A stretch of DNA of 64,000 nt from Lyophyllum atratum (GCA_014905825.1 JACGCN010000015.1:372001-436000); one strand, 5' to 3'. Positions 49,084 to 60,297 are shown, counted from the stretch's first letter. Made by a program: numbers and translations. Notes: a model not told the origin generated them from the letters alone.

Positions 49084-49897
49084 ATGTCTGCCCATATCGA
49101 GGAAGTCGCTTCTGACCACTCCGAACACGAACATGAGCACGACCACGAGCATGATCACGAGCACGAGGAGGATCCCACCTCCGCCGCCGCTCTCGACAAG
49201 ATACAATCGCGCTCAGAACGCAAAGCGAGGAAAGCTCTCCTCGGTTTGGGCTTGAAGAAGGTCCCAGACATCACCCGTGTCACCTTGAGGAGGCCCAAGA
49301 ACGTCCGTGGACCGCAGAATGTATATTGACGCGTAAATTCATCATGTCCCCTCACTTCTAGGTGCTCTTCGTCCTTGCTTCACCCGACGTCTACAAGTCG
49401 CCCAACAGCGACTGCTACATCGTCTTCGGTGAAGCTAAGGTAATTATCTTAACATTTTCCGGTTTTATACAGTCTAACACTAGTATCCACAGATCGAGGA
49501 CATGAACTCTCAGGCTCAGGTTTCTGCTGCCCAGCAACTAGCATCAGGCGGTGCTGGCGCTACCAGCCTCGAGGACTCCGGCGCTGGTGGTGATGATGAC
49601 GACGATGACGATCTCCCTGAGCTTGAGGCACCTGAGGATGATGGCCCCGTCGATGAGACTGGCGTTGAGGCCAAAGACATCGAACTGGTAATGGCTCAGG
49701 TGTGTCCTTGTCAGCACTGTAATCTAAGCTTATCTCGGGCTCACGCAGTTTCTAGGTCAACTGCTCTCGCGCGAAGGCTGTAAGAGCACTAAAAGAGAGT
49801 GGCGGAGATCTGATCAACGCCAGTAAGTTACATAAAGCATTTGAGTCATTCCAGAAGACCTAATCAGTTCTTTCCAGTCATGGCCGCCAGCGAGTGA
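49084..49897 (+). CDS. EGD2: Nascent polypeptide-associated complex subunit alpha
   Basis: Ribosome-bound chaperone that, with the beta subunit, shields nascent chains from wrong targeting. The NAC domain is visible as [33 protein letters not shown] and [20 protein letters not shown]. The C-terminal UBA domain [20 protein letters not shown] with [13 protein letters not shown] ends at 49897. Between them is an acidic Asp/Glu run. The N-terminus carries an alternating His/Glu/Asp tract, about [16 protein letters not shown]. Four short introns are spliced cleanly and no frame break was seen. Confidence 0.94.
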
Positions 49898-50011
49898 TTT
49901 TGATCTGTTCCCTTCTATTTGTTGCCTGTATCGCATTGTTTTCGCACCGCAAAGAGATTACCTGCTTGTCGATACCCGCAATTCTGAGTGCACATCGAGG
50001 ACGAAGACAAA

Positions 50012-51021
50012 CTACTCGTGAATTTCCCAACACCTAAGCTCAACATAATAATTAGACCTTTCCCAGCCATCCTGCACGATCTCCAGCCCTCTTCTTGGAG
50101 CTGGCTGGTCCGACTGGAGTATCGACTGCTTCCCGATGCGTATGTCCAAGGCCTTGGCCGCGTCATGCACCAGCTCAGACAGTTCTCCCTTCGCAAACAT
50201 ATGATAGTATCGGTTGAACACTTGTTTCTCTTCCGCTGCCTCCCCAGCTCCCTTTCCTGTTGGGGCAGCTGGCTTTGATAACACCCAGGGGACCACCACA
50301 TCTTTGCCTCTTCTATTCGAGTCTTCATCCGCACTTGGGATCTGTCGTTTTGATAATTCGTCTTGCTCAATTGCCCAGACATATATGAGGATACGGCCAT
50401 GTTGTGGGGACACACATTCGAGTAGTCTCTTCAGAATGCTGTCAACGAAACGTTTCAAGCATTGATTGTGGTGCATACCTTCACGGCGTCTATCCTTCGC
50501 TCATGCGTGGCGAGGTGATGAATAGTCGCGATTGAAATAGCGTAGTCCTTGATTTATCTCCTAAATTAGTGGTGGCAGTATGAAGGAGATGCGGCTACGC
50601 ACAAACACGCCAGATCTCCATAGATGATCCAAGACGTCGCCCCACACTACCTCTCTCGTAACGCCCGATTCCCCTGCATTTCGGGCGATTCGCAGTAAAT
50701 TGATGCTTCTATCAAGGCCGATAGTGAGGATAGTCGCTTGGACGATCCAACGGAAGTGGGAGATATTTCCCATTGCCCGTCCCCGCGTCAAGTCCTACCC
50801 ATCCTGTCGCGATACTGGACATAAACGCAGCTGATAATCGGCCATGGCTATGGGGCTATGAGATGAAATACTGATTTTGCATAAGCTTGATTGAAACTCA
50901 CTTTATAACGCGTTGAAGAAAAGTGGGACGCGATCTCATCGTAGACAGCATGTACGTTCCTATTTTCGTAAATTTGCGGATCCTCGTCGACGACCGCAGA
51001 CGCGACTGCCTTTGGGGCCAT
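50012..51021 (-). CDS. TRM9: tRNA wobble-uridine methyltransferase TRM9
   Basis: Methylates 5-carboxymethyluridine at the wobble position of tRNA-Arg and tRNA-Glu (mcm5U), acting with TRM112. The start at 51021 gives MAPKAVASAVVDEDPQIYEN, then NVHAVYDEIASHFSSTRYKP, the SAM-binding loop GLDAGTGNGKYLPL, IGLDRSINLLRIARNAG, and AISIATIHHLATHERRIDAV. The conserved ILIYVWAIEQDELSKRQ and the C-terminal DGWERSNYYVELRCW are diagnostic. Extra bases near 50832 and 50716 break the frame. It lies 94 bp downstream of ALG13 on the same strand. Confidence 0.9.
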
Positions 51022-51115
51022 CGCCCACTCGATTGCTCAGGGGAGTCGTGGAAGTTGGAAACAAGATCGAAAGGGTAAATTTTATGCCGCTGTCCTATGG
51101 TAACTACAACAAGTT

Positions 51116-51738
51116 TCAAGAAAATCCCATGTGCTCGTCCAGCAGAATCGCGAATCGGCTTCCGTCGAACTGCAGGGAATGGGGTAAGCGAGGATGGCTT
51201 GAAGGTCTCGATTGTCTGGGCGAGATCACTGTGTAGCATCCCGTTGAAACAGGGAACGAATAGCTGTGAAGGGAAGAGCTCACGGGATACTGGAATACTG
51301 TAGATGTCCAAGGTCAGCCAACGCGGACGCCAACTCCTGTTGGTGATTGTCGAGCAGCGTTGAGTTGACCACCACGATCAATGGTTTTCCGCGTCGCAGC
51401 ACATCAAGGATGGTCCCAGAGCCTGTGTACTCTCCATGTCTACTTCGCACACAAATGTTATATGGCATACCTGCGTGACTGATAACCAAATCCGCATCTC
51501 CGTACTCTTTCTCGAGGGTCGGCTTGAATTTCCAGAGCTCAATGGCAACACCTTCCCTCTCCATACCCAAACTCCCTTCACTCTTGACCGAAGACGCTAG
51601 TTCAAAGCTCGAGTTCCCGCATTGAACGACAAGTTGGGTGTACCCCTTGAGACGCAGACTCGATAGGACTGGTGAAGAAAGCACAGACTCCACCAGTGAA
51701 TCGAATCGCGTCGAGCCCACTGTGACAAACGCGAGCAT
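51116..51738 (-). CDS. ALG13: ALG13, UDP-GlcNAc transferase catalytic subunit
   Basis: Cytosolic GT-B half that, anchored to the ER membrane by ALG14, adds the second GlcNAc to dolichol-PP-GlcNAc in N-glycan assembly. The start is MLAFVTVGSTRFDSLVESVL. The nucleotide-sugar site appears as DADLVISHAG joined by a spliced intron to SGTILDVLRRGKPLIVVVN. LDNHQQELASALADLGHL and the tail DGSRFAILLDEHMGF end at 51116. An extra base near 51172 breaks the last exon. Length (about 190-200 aa) suits the family. It is head-to-head with P5C reductase, with 95 bp between start codons. Confidence 0.92.
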
Positions 51739-51833
51739 TTGTTGATCCAAATATAATTTCCGACGCGTTCTCAATCGAGTCACGATACCGATGCGAAACT
51801 GAAATCTGTATTTCCTTCATAATCACCACAGCC

Positions 51834-53042
51834 ATGGGATATACACTATGTGTGCTAGGTCACCGCCTTTTAGCGTTATCTCAAAGGCCCTATCATTGAT
51901 GACTCCCTACAGGATGCGGTACAATGGGCATTGCCGTACTCTCTGGCGTAGTCGAAAGTCTGGACAATACACCAAAGCTCGGAGCAGAGGTTGAAGTTGC
52001 GAAATGGGAGTCCCATACCCCTGGAACGCTGACACCTAATGGGCCTCCAGATGAGACCTCGCCGTCGCGATATATTGCCTGCGTGAACCGACAAGAAAGC
52101 GCAACCAAGCTGCGTAAGATCTTCGGTGCACTTGGACCGCTTGGATCCAGCATCGAAGTCGTCGCGGGACGAACATTGAGTCGGTTGAACAGGCCGACTG
52201 TTGTGCTCCTATGGCAAGTTCATTAAGATCTTATCAGCGTGGCCGACTTAGATAACATCCTCTCCAGCTGTAAGCCTCAGTTGGCACATACGATCCTGGG
52301 CGAACAGGGTATGAAAGAGGCTCTCGATGGCAAAGCTCCTCATCAGTATCCTAGCTGGTGTTACTATGCGCCAGCTTTCGGACTGGGTCCTCCCCTCCAC
52401 AAAAGTCATCCGTGCGATGCCAAATACCCCATGCAAAGTGACTGCAAGCTGCTCGCATATGATCGTACACTCATCCTAGACGTCCACTAGATTCGCGAAG
52501 GCATGACAGTTGTCTCCACTCTCCCACCTTCTCCAGACGCAGAGAAGGACCACGCTAGAATCCTCAAAATCTTCTCCTCGATTGGTCGATGCCGCTTTCT
52601 CGAGGAAAAGCATTTCGATGCATGCACCGCTCTATCGGGATCTGGTCCTGCATTTGCTTGCATTTTCATGGAAGCTATGGCCGATGGCGGGGTCATGATG
52701 GGTCTTCCTCGTGCGGAAGCGTTGGAGTTGGCTGCTCAAAGTAGGAAATCACTTAGCTTGGCTCCGTCAAATATACACGACCTGACGCATAAACGAAGCT
52801 TTGCAAGGTGCCGCACGAATGGTTCTTCAAGGGGGCACCCATCCTGCACAGCTTAAAGATGCGGTGACAAGTGAGTCAAGAATTCTTGAGAAAAAGCAGA
52901 CGCTGAATCATACATAGCTCCCGGAGGTTGTACGATTGCTGGTTTACTAGCCATGGAAGACGGAAGGGTCCGATCAACTATCGCTCGTGCGATTCAAGTC
53001 GCGACAGAGCACGCAAGTCAACTCGGGCAACCCAAAAAATGA
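51834..53042 (+). CDS. Pyrroline-5-carboxylate reductase
   Basis: Last enzyme of proline synthesis, reducing P5C with NAD(P)H. The start is MGYTLCVLGCGTMGIAVLSG with the Rossmann GxGxxG motif split by an intron. ACVNRQESATKLRKIFGALG, CCKPQLAHTILGEQGMKEAL, RAMPNTPC, TALSGSGPAFACIFMEAMAD and KDAVTTPGGCTIAGLLAMED complete the family signature. It ends at 53042. The intron at 52214-52267 uses a GCAAGT donor. An extra G near 52332 breaks the frame before LLISILAGVTMRQL. The stretch near 52171-52205 reads as family-like only if two offsetting indels are assumed. It has normal length. Confidence 0.93.
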
Positions 53043-53739
53043 GAAATCGATGCTTGGGGGAGTGGGATATCTTCTCATGTAATGGCAGATAGATAGATGA
53101 ACAGTTTTAAAGCAATAGAATTGTGGTATCGTAGCGCACTACTAAGTAGGGTGATAATAAGATGTTTCCTGCCACATCTTCAAATTCCCGTACTGACGAA
53201 GAAGGCTGAAGATATAGTTGGTGGCTGGGTTCTCGCGAAGGAGACGCAGTCGGTATTATCGCTCCCATAAAATGAGGACGTGCGTGTGGGTAATATAAAC
53301 GCCGCCCAGAGTGTTGAAGAGCAAGATGAGACATGATGACGATGATGACATCGGGACGAGAGTTCACTGCTTAAGTTTGATGAAGAAGTCAGTTATATTC
53401 ACAATGAGACGACCTAAAATATGCTCAATGGTATCCATGGTATGTGTCCCATCTTATTCCCAGCAGCCACCCAATACGAGTTCTGGGGGCATGCACGAGT
53501 AGATGGGCGAACCTATTCTTGCTCGGAAAAATGAATGACGATCCGTTTGACGTGCGGAAAGCCATTAAAGTGAAGTCGAGCGTCCGGGACGGGTATAGGA
53601 ATGCCTCAACCTCAACGAAATTGGAGAGAATATAATTGCGGAAGGATAGTATACATAGTGATATGGCTGTATCGAAGATTCCGTTAGTGTTAAGATTAGA
53701 CACACACGACGAGGACACATACCAAGAGAACCATCCAGA
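53043..53739. other. Convergent intergenic spacer
   Basis: About 700 bp between the 3' ends of P5C reductase and RPT3. It has a short GATGATGAC repeat near 53330. No gene, RNA or transposon ends were recognised. Confidence 0.4.
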
Positions 53740-55388
53740 TTACCGGTCTGAGATGAGGGGGAGGAAGGTGAGATGAGGCTGAATGAAACGCGATTTGGGA
53801 CTTACAAAACTCGTGGGTCTCGTCGGATCTCTTGACCGTTTGCTGGTTGGGGGAAAAGGATGAAAAAAAGGCTGAGTTTTTGGGGTCCTTATATGGCCAG
53901 GAGTGGCACACAAGACCAAACAACTCACTTTCCACGCTTCCTCGAAGTCAACTGGCAGAATTACATAACGATTTTTGCGGACGGCTAATGATTTAATTCG
54001 TGAGAATAGCGGCATTATAGCTTCCATTAGCACTTGCCTTGAAGACCAGCAGCCTGAACAATCGAGGTAATGTCCGCTGAAGATAGCGGGTCTGGTCGAG
54101 AAACATCTGTGAAATAGGTTGTCAAGAGAAAATCCTTTTTCGAGGGGCACCGATTACTCACAATCCTCTAGGTCCACGTCGGGGCCTAGGTTCATTTTAC
54201 TTGTGACGGTTTGGAAGATGAGGCGCTTTTCGCGACGTGACGGCCTGGGGAATTCGATCTTTCGGTCGAGACGGCCAGGTCGAAGCAACGCGGGGTCGAG
54301 AGTATCTGCGCGATTTGTGGCCATAATAACCTGTATATCGGAGAAATTCAGAGCATGTTGCTGGTGAGAATGACGACATTCTTACCTTGACATTGCTGCC
54401 CTGGTCAAATCCGTCCATCTGGTTAAGAAGTTCTAGCAAGATACGCTGCACTTCACGATCCGCGCCCGTCTGCGCATCGAAACGTTTCGTCGCAATTGCA
54501 TCGATTTCGTCGATGAAGATAATGGCAGGAGAGTTCTCTCGTGCGAGTCGGAAGACGTCACGGACCATGCGAGGACCTTCACCCAGATACTTTTGGACGA
54601 ATTCACTGCCGACGACTCGAATGAAGGCGGCTGTTGTGTGGTGCGCGACTGCCTTCACCAGCATGGTCTTTCCAGTACCTGAGCGTGATCGTGAACACAT
54701 TGCTGAAAGTGAAGAGACCAGAATACACACCTGGTGGACCATACAGTAGGACGCCCCGTGGAGGGTCAATGCCAATCTTCCTGTACAAATCGAAGTGGGT
54801 CAACGGTAGCTCGACTGCCTCCCGAATCTCCTGCTTCTGCGAGTCCATGCCTCCAACATCCTGATATGTCACATCCGGCTTCTCCTCCTTCCCAAGCATA
54901 GAGATAGATGAGTCTGCTTCGGGTGGAAGAATGTCCACGAGAGCATTCGAATGGCGGTGGAGAGCGACCTGATGCAGAGGGCTTGAGGAGTTCGCGGTCA
55001 AGGGTGGAAAGAATTCGGACCACATAATTAGATCCTGTGGTTGAGCCAACAATGGCAGTGTTCTGATCTATGGGTTCCAGGAACTGGCCAATAACGAGTG
55101 GGACGGCTTGAATGCGTTTGACCTCCTCTTGCGCACGAATGAGTTCACGCTTGAGGTTGGCCTGCTCGTCCTTGATATAGCCCTCCTGGATCTCAAGCAT
55201 CTCCAGGTGTCTCGAGAGCTTCTTGTACTTGGAGTACAAGTCTTCTCTTGAAGCTCCTGGAGAAGCGCGGTCTTCTCGCTCACGACCGACTCAAACGTGG
55301 GTTCCTATGAGGAGATAAGTATCGAGGCGAAGGCAAATAGAGACAGCTATCTGACATTACGCTGGATTTCTATACCAATTTCATCCAT
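53740..55388 (-). CDS. RPT3: 26S proteasome ATPase RPT3
   Basis: AAA+ ATPase of the 19S base that unfolds ubiquitinated substrates. A coiled coil ([40 protein letters not shown]) precedes the OB domain and the subunit-specific [18 protein letters not shown]. Walker [17 protein letters not shown], Walker [21 protein letters not shown], the second region [19 protein letters not shown], arginine finger [14 protein letters not shown] and the C-terminal helical domain follow. The protein ends FYR, a HbYX motif that docks on the 20S ring. Intron 54037-53985 uses a GCAAGT donor. A missing G near 55246 and an extra G near 54975 break the frame. The first exon at 55388 is the weakest part. Confidence 0.92.
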
Positions 55389-55536
55389 GATGAAGGCGAG
55401 AAGTGAAACAACGAAAAGTGAAAGAGCTGACGCGGCTCGACGCGTTGGTGCCCAATGTGGCAATGCTCTCGTGGGAACTTTCACTGCTTACCCGTTGTTC
55501 GATCAACTTTGGTCTTCCACTGGTCTTGGAGGCAGA

Positions 55537-56352
55537 ATGGCGCATGTCGTGTCCCCGTTGGACCAGCCTTCAAACTACAAAGACTCTCAGACTCGCGTCG
55601 ACCGTCAGAGACAAAATGATATGCTCTCAAAATCAACAACGCTCTACGTAGGTCACTCACCACTTTTTCTCGCTTGACCAGGTCATGCAACCCGTGCATA
55701 GATTGGCAACCTGAGTTTTTACACGACTGAAGAACAAATATATGAGCTTTTCACGAAATGCGCAAGTCCCGAGGACGGTGGCTGGCATAAAACGTATCAT
55801 CATGGGCTTGGACCGCAATACAAGGTGAGTTGCGGCTGACGCCTCAAGCGGAATGACATCTAACGTGTTTTTACAGGACACCCTGCGGCTTCTGTTTCGT
55901 GGAATACTACACTCATTCTGAGGCGCTCGCAAGTATGAGATACGTCAGCGGGACAAAACTCGACGAGCGTATCATCCGGTGTGATTTGGACTTGGGCTAC
56001 AAAGAGGGGACGACAATTCGGTAGGGGAAGAGTGGTGGACAGGTGCGAGATGAGCATCGGCAGGACTATGACGCTGGACGCGGCGGATGGGGTGCGCAGG
56101 CGCAGAGGCTTGAAGTAGAAAGGAGAAGAGAAGTGGAGGAGCGTTACGCCGACGCGCAGGAAGGACCAGGTGCAGGTTGCTGGAGGTGGAGAAGATTGGA
56201 AGGAAGCTGAAGGTCCAGCGCCCGATACCAAAAAGCGAGGGAGGTCACCAGAGGACGAGGGAGATAACACCAGAACGGTTGGTCAATTTTCCGTACTAAT
56301 GTGCAATGTTGCTGAAGCTTCCCGGGATATAGGTTCAGCGGACGCGACTTGA
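55537..56352 (+). CDS. NCBP2: Nuclear cap-binding protein subunit 2 (CBP20)
   Basis: Small subunit of the nuclear cap-binding complex, which binds m7G-capped RNA with NCBP1. The start at 55537 gives [20 protein letters not shown], and the RRM follows with RNP2 [19 protein letters not shown] and RNP1 [38 protein letters not shown] and [20 protein letters not shown] residues are the cap-binding C-terminal arm. Two G-run length differences near 56008-56026 offset each other. A Gly/Arg/Trp tail and a Lys-rich end follow. The exact C-terminus past about 56200 is uncertain. It is head-to-head with RPT3, 148 bp apart. Confidence 0.88.
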
Positions 56353-56497
56353 AGAGGAGGTTGAGGCTGAGCGGATGTAATGCTTGCTGTTTAAACATAT
56401 ATTATTGCCTCTATTTCCACCTGAATCTACTTTTGGTCTCGGTCCTGCGCTGAAATATGCTAGATAAATAGTAATGTATGCAAATGACGACAAGACT

Positions 56498-57373
56498 TTA
56501 GCAAAGAACCTGCGCTCTTATTAGCGCCCTCCCTTTCCCTGAGCTCGGCCATTCTGTCATATGGAAATGGCGGGCCAAGCGGCGAGCTTCTGAGACGGAG
56601 GCCATTGTGACAACAAATCGAGAAAACAGGCTAAAATGTTCTTCAGCTCTACATCAAGGAGGAAGGATCAGCATTTGGTAGCACATTCTGTTGAGTTAAG
56701 CAACGTACAGGGAAGCTTCACAATCGTAGTTTGGCCCTTCTGTGTCCTGGCTAGCTTAAACCCTTGGAGCTTCTCTTCAAGATCCCGGGCCTCGAGTCTT
56801 CCAGGCAAACCCCAAATAGCTACAGTTCCTCTCGACGTTCGGAAAATTGCCCTGGGGACCAGTGCCATTAATCACTCCCCGGCCAGCTGCCTCAGCACGT
56901 CCTTTGCTGCCACGCGACCGCGGTAGGCTACCGCCCTCACGGGAGTTGGCAGGGTAAGCTTTGATGGGTATGCCACAAAGTGTAAGCTTTTCGAGTGCGC
57001 GTAGGTTGTCTCTGAGAAACTCGTGTCGTGTCAAAGTAATGAGTGCTCGTCCCGACGGACGGAAGCGAAAATAGTGCATTTCAACTGGAAAGACCAATGT
57101 CAGGATGAGGTAACCAGTCATGCAAGAGAATGCGTACCATCTGCGACACCCTGCAGCTTTCCTGCAATAGCTCTGCGGATATCTCCCGGCGTGGTGAGGT
57201 GAGGAACACCAGCAAGATTTATATGCTGTTGGTCTGTTCCTCACAATCAGACAGTTCCCTGAGGATCAAAAGGTTGACGGCTTACTATAGTCCGCCTGCG
57301 TGCTCAATGACCTGCACTTTGGCGCATTCCGCGAAATCCTGCCTGCCTGAGCACCGATTCTCGAAACGAACAT
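56498..57373 (-). CDS. Predicted mitochondrial RRM-like protein
   Basis: The start MFVSRIGAQAGRISRNAPKC with RSLSTQADY is a strong mitochondrial presequence, free of acidic residues for its first 25 or so positions. After one intron comes an RRM-like fold: QQHINLAGVPHLTTPGDIRR, AIAGKLQGVAD, HYFRFRPSGRALITLTRHEF. A Gly/Ser-rich linker leads to a second RRM-like repeat, TVAIWGLPGRLEARDLEEKL with SRFVVTMASVSEARRLARH, ending at 56498. The frame shifts once near 56840-56880. The role is inferred as mitochondrial RNA binding; no named family is recognised with certainty. It is head-to-head with SNRNP27, with only 59 bp between start codons. Confidence 0.68.
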
Positions 57374-57432
57374 GCCAGTCAAGGTCAGGAATAAGTACTT
57401 TGTCACACCTGCGTGACCCGTCACAAATACTC

Positions 57433-58420
57433 ATGTCTTCCCGTCCAGAACATCGTCGACGCGACCGCAGCTGGGAGAGAGACGACCGGGACCGGGACCG
57501 GGATAGACACTCGCGTGGGGGACGTGGTGGCGGAGCTGGACGGCCTAGATATGATGAGGAGCGTCGACGGTCAAGCCGATCACGTAGCCCTCGCCGAGGT
57601 GGTGATCGAGACCGACGAGGCGCAGGTAAGGTTCATGTTCTGACCTGTAGGGGTATCGCTAAACTAGCTTGCTAGATCGGCGCGAGCCACCCCGAAGGAC
57701 GAGAAGACGAACGGCATGACAGGGGAGACAGAGACGGCCCACGAGACAGAAGAGACGACAGAGGCGGTAGACGGAGGGACGATGACCGGGACCGGGACGG
57801 TCGTGATGACAGGAGAGGCTCACCACGAAGAGAAGAAGGCAGGGACGGCGCGCGACGACCTCGAGAAGACGATGAGGCACGCACTCGTGCACCTCCGCCC
57901 TTCGTTGCAACAATGCCTAAGGTCATTCCAGGTTGGTTTGCGTTCATTATTCTATTTACGGTATTTGTGACACGGATTCTACAGATATCTCTGGTGCTGG
58001 AGATGCGAAAACGACATCTCGGCCAAACCTCGACCCAGATGAACTAGATGAAGAAGGTGAAGCAATGGATGCAGAGAATGACGACGATGCCGCCATGATG
58101 GCCATGATGGGTATGACCGGATTTGGCACGACAAAGGTATCAATTTATTTTCTGTCATATGTATCGCTGAAATTCAGTTTATCTTCGCGGTAGGGTAAGC
58201 TTGTCGAGGGCAATCAAGAAGGCGCTGTAGATGTTAAGAAACAACGGACATGGCGTCAGTATATGAACAGGTGCGATTCATGCGTGTTACTAAGCTAGCC
58301 GAGCACTCACTATCTTACGTTCCACAGGCGCGGAGGTTTCAACAGGTATGTCGTTCATCCGTCCTGCTTACGGGCAATTTTTTAATTCTGTATTTCAGGC
58401 CTTTGGACAAGATCAAGTAA
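57433..58420 (+). CDS. SNRNP27: U4/U6.U5 tri-snRNP 27 kDa protein (SNRNP27)
   Basis: RS-domain protein of the spliceosomal tri-snRNP. The N-terminal part is a long Arg/Asp/Ser region: MSSRPEHRRRDRSWERDDRD, DRDRDRHSRGGRGGGAGRPR, and after an intron further RDRDGRDDRRGSPRR repeats. The compact C-terminal SNRNP27 domain gives the identity: MGMTGFGTTKGKLVEGNQEG, then RTWRQYMNRRGGFNRPLDKI. A short intron separates GFNR from PLDKIK, and the stop follows at 58418. No frame break was seen. Confidence 0.9.
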
Positions 58421-58784
58421 TCTGCCCTTTAGTCCATATTGACACCATCAAGGCCTTTCAGAGCGAAAAGCAGTTAAGTTATGTCACCTTGAAGGGATTG
58501 GACACTTTCACGACTCGCATCTATGTGCAGAACGGCAGCAGTTGATGCCACGGGCTGAAATATAGCATCACATATCTATCGCATGGCGAGTACCGTCATT
58601 TATTGGCGCTAAGACATACATAACAAATGGCAAGCGAAAATATTTACGTTTAGAAAATAGCAAGTACCGTGGGTTACGTCGGAGGTGTGTCCACAGTCGT
58701 AAGCGTAAGGTGGGTGTGGAAGAGGTGAACGAGTGAGATGGAGAAATTGAGAGGCACAGAACCGCGTCCATCTTCGTCTCCGCA

Positions 58785-59340
58785 TCAGAATCCGTGCACC
58801 TTGATGGTCGACTTCTCAATACCGTTCTCGGTGAGGAAGTTCGAGATCTTGGCACGCTGGTCGCCCTGGAGCTGGATAACCTGGCCCATCTTCTCGTCGT
58901 CAACAAGAGTGCCGTTGCAGGCGAATTCCTGAAATGTTTCACAGATCAGATTTTTTGCCCGAGGAGCCGGATAAGGAAAGTGGGGAGATCAACTGGCAAG
59001 GAAAACATACCTTCTTGAACGCCTTAAGGATCTTCTTAGTGTCGTATTCTGGAGATGAAAAAAATGCCATCAGCATGAGGATAGCCCGGAGAAAACGGAT
59101 GGAACTTACGTTTGGGCAACCCCTGCAAGGTCGTCAAGGTCTTCCTGCCATTTCGCTGCTGAATACGGATATGAATGTAGTCTGCTTGGGATCCAACGTC
59201 TTGGCTATCTCCGAGTGGGTCTCCCTCGTCTGCAAAGGGGTCTGCAAGAAAGGCGCCACTGTGTTTAGCATGCTATCGATAAGACGCAGAGAAGATTTCG
59301 GAGAGTGCTTACCGAATGTATTGAGGTTCTGCACGCTCAT
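58785..59340 (-). CDS. SUI1: Translation initiation factor eIF1 (SUI1)
   Basis: Small initiation factor that monitors AUG selection on the 40S subunit. The start MSVQNLNTF joins after an intron to DPFADEGDPLGDSQDVGSQA. The SUI1 core is YIHIRIQQRNGRKTLTTLQG, LPK, YDTKKILKAFKK, EFACNGTLVDDEKMGQVIQ, LQGDQRAKISNFLTENGIE and the end KSTIKVHGF. Length (about 113 aa) is standard. No frame break was seen. It is head-to-head with the FYV7-like gene. Confidence 0.95.
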
Positions 59341-59516
59341 GCGATGAATTAGGAAAATACAAGGAAGAACTGAGTGGGGGTTCGGCGAGATGAGAGACGG
59401 GGAAGGGAAGAGAAGAACTAAGTGTGAGTCGCTTGACGCTGTTTGCTTTTATCAACCCTCACGTAAGCAAAAGTTCCGAGTGACTCCAACCGCCTCAGCA
59501 CAACTCCAGCACTGCC

Positions 59517-60192
59517 ATGCCCGAAGGCAAATTTGAAGCGAAAGCAACCGCCGACGTTCCGCCACTTGCCGTTGAACAGAGGTGAGTCAGTATGCGTGTG
59601 GTTGAGAGGCCTACGCTGACTATGTTACAGCGAAGAAATTAAAACAGACATGGGTTGAGAATACAAAGATCAAGAGTAAATGGAAGGCCCAAAAGCGCAG
59701 AGAAGGGCTATCTGCTGCGCCGACAGGAGAAATAAGTAGACTAGGCAATGAAGAGGACTTGGATGCAGAACGATCAGGGTCTGGGTCAGAACAAGGGGAT
59801 GAGGAGGATCAAGAAGAGACACTAGAACCGGAAGAAAGGAAGAAAAACCGACACCAATGAAATCCACCCTCCATCCTTCCAGGGCTCACATACACCCCGA
59901 ACTCGCCCCGAAAAATCCGCGCAAACGGCGGAGAGTCGATGAAGTTGAAGCTGAAGCTGCACCTCCGCTATCGCTGCGCGAACTTACTCGTCAAGCCTAT
60001 TCACGATCTACACTTCACACATTTAAAGCAGACAGCGGAAGGGGTGAAAGCGCACGTGGGCGAGGAAGAGGAAGAGGAAGGGGTGGGGCAAGGGGCAGAG
60101 GAGGTCAGCAGGGGGAGACGGGGAGAGGGCAACCAAACATGAAACTACGGATGGACGCCATGCTGGAGAAGATCAAGCAGACGCTTTCGTGA
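59517..60192 (+). CDS. FYV7-like rRNA-processing factor
   Basis: Small basic nucleolar factor for 18S rRNA processing, recognised only by general features. Exon 1 gives MPEGKFEAKATADVPPLAVE. After the intron comes the basic KKLKQTWVENTKIKSKWKAQ with KRREG, typical of the rRNA_processing family. An acidic Glu/Asp stretch leads to KNPRKRRRVDEVEAEAA, a Gly/Arg-rich tract and the C-terminal MKLRMDAMLEKIKQTLS. The exon 1 to 2 junction does not keep frame, and an A-run near 59845 is one base short. With both corrected the protein would be about 200 aa. Family placement is tentative. Confidence 0.55.
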
Positions 60193-60297
60193 TAACCCTT
60201 GCGCTCTATAATTGCAAAAGTACAGTACTTACAACGGCGAGCACCCAAGTAATACCACCGCACGTCATATGTATACCCCGCCATATCACACCGCACA

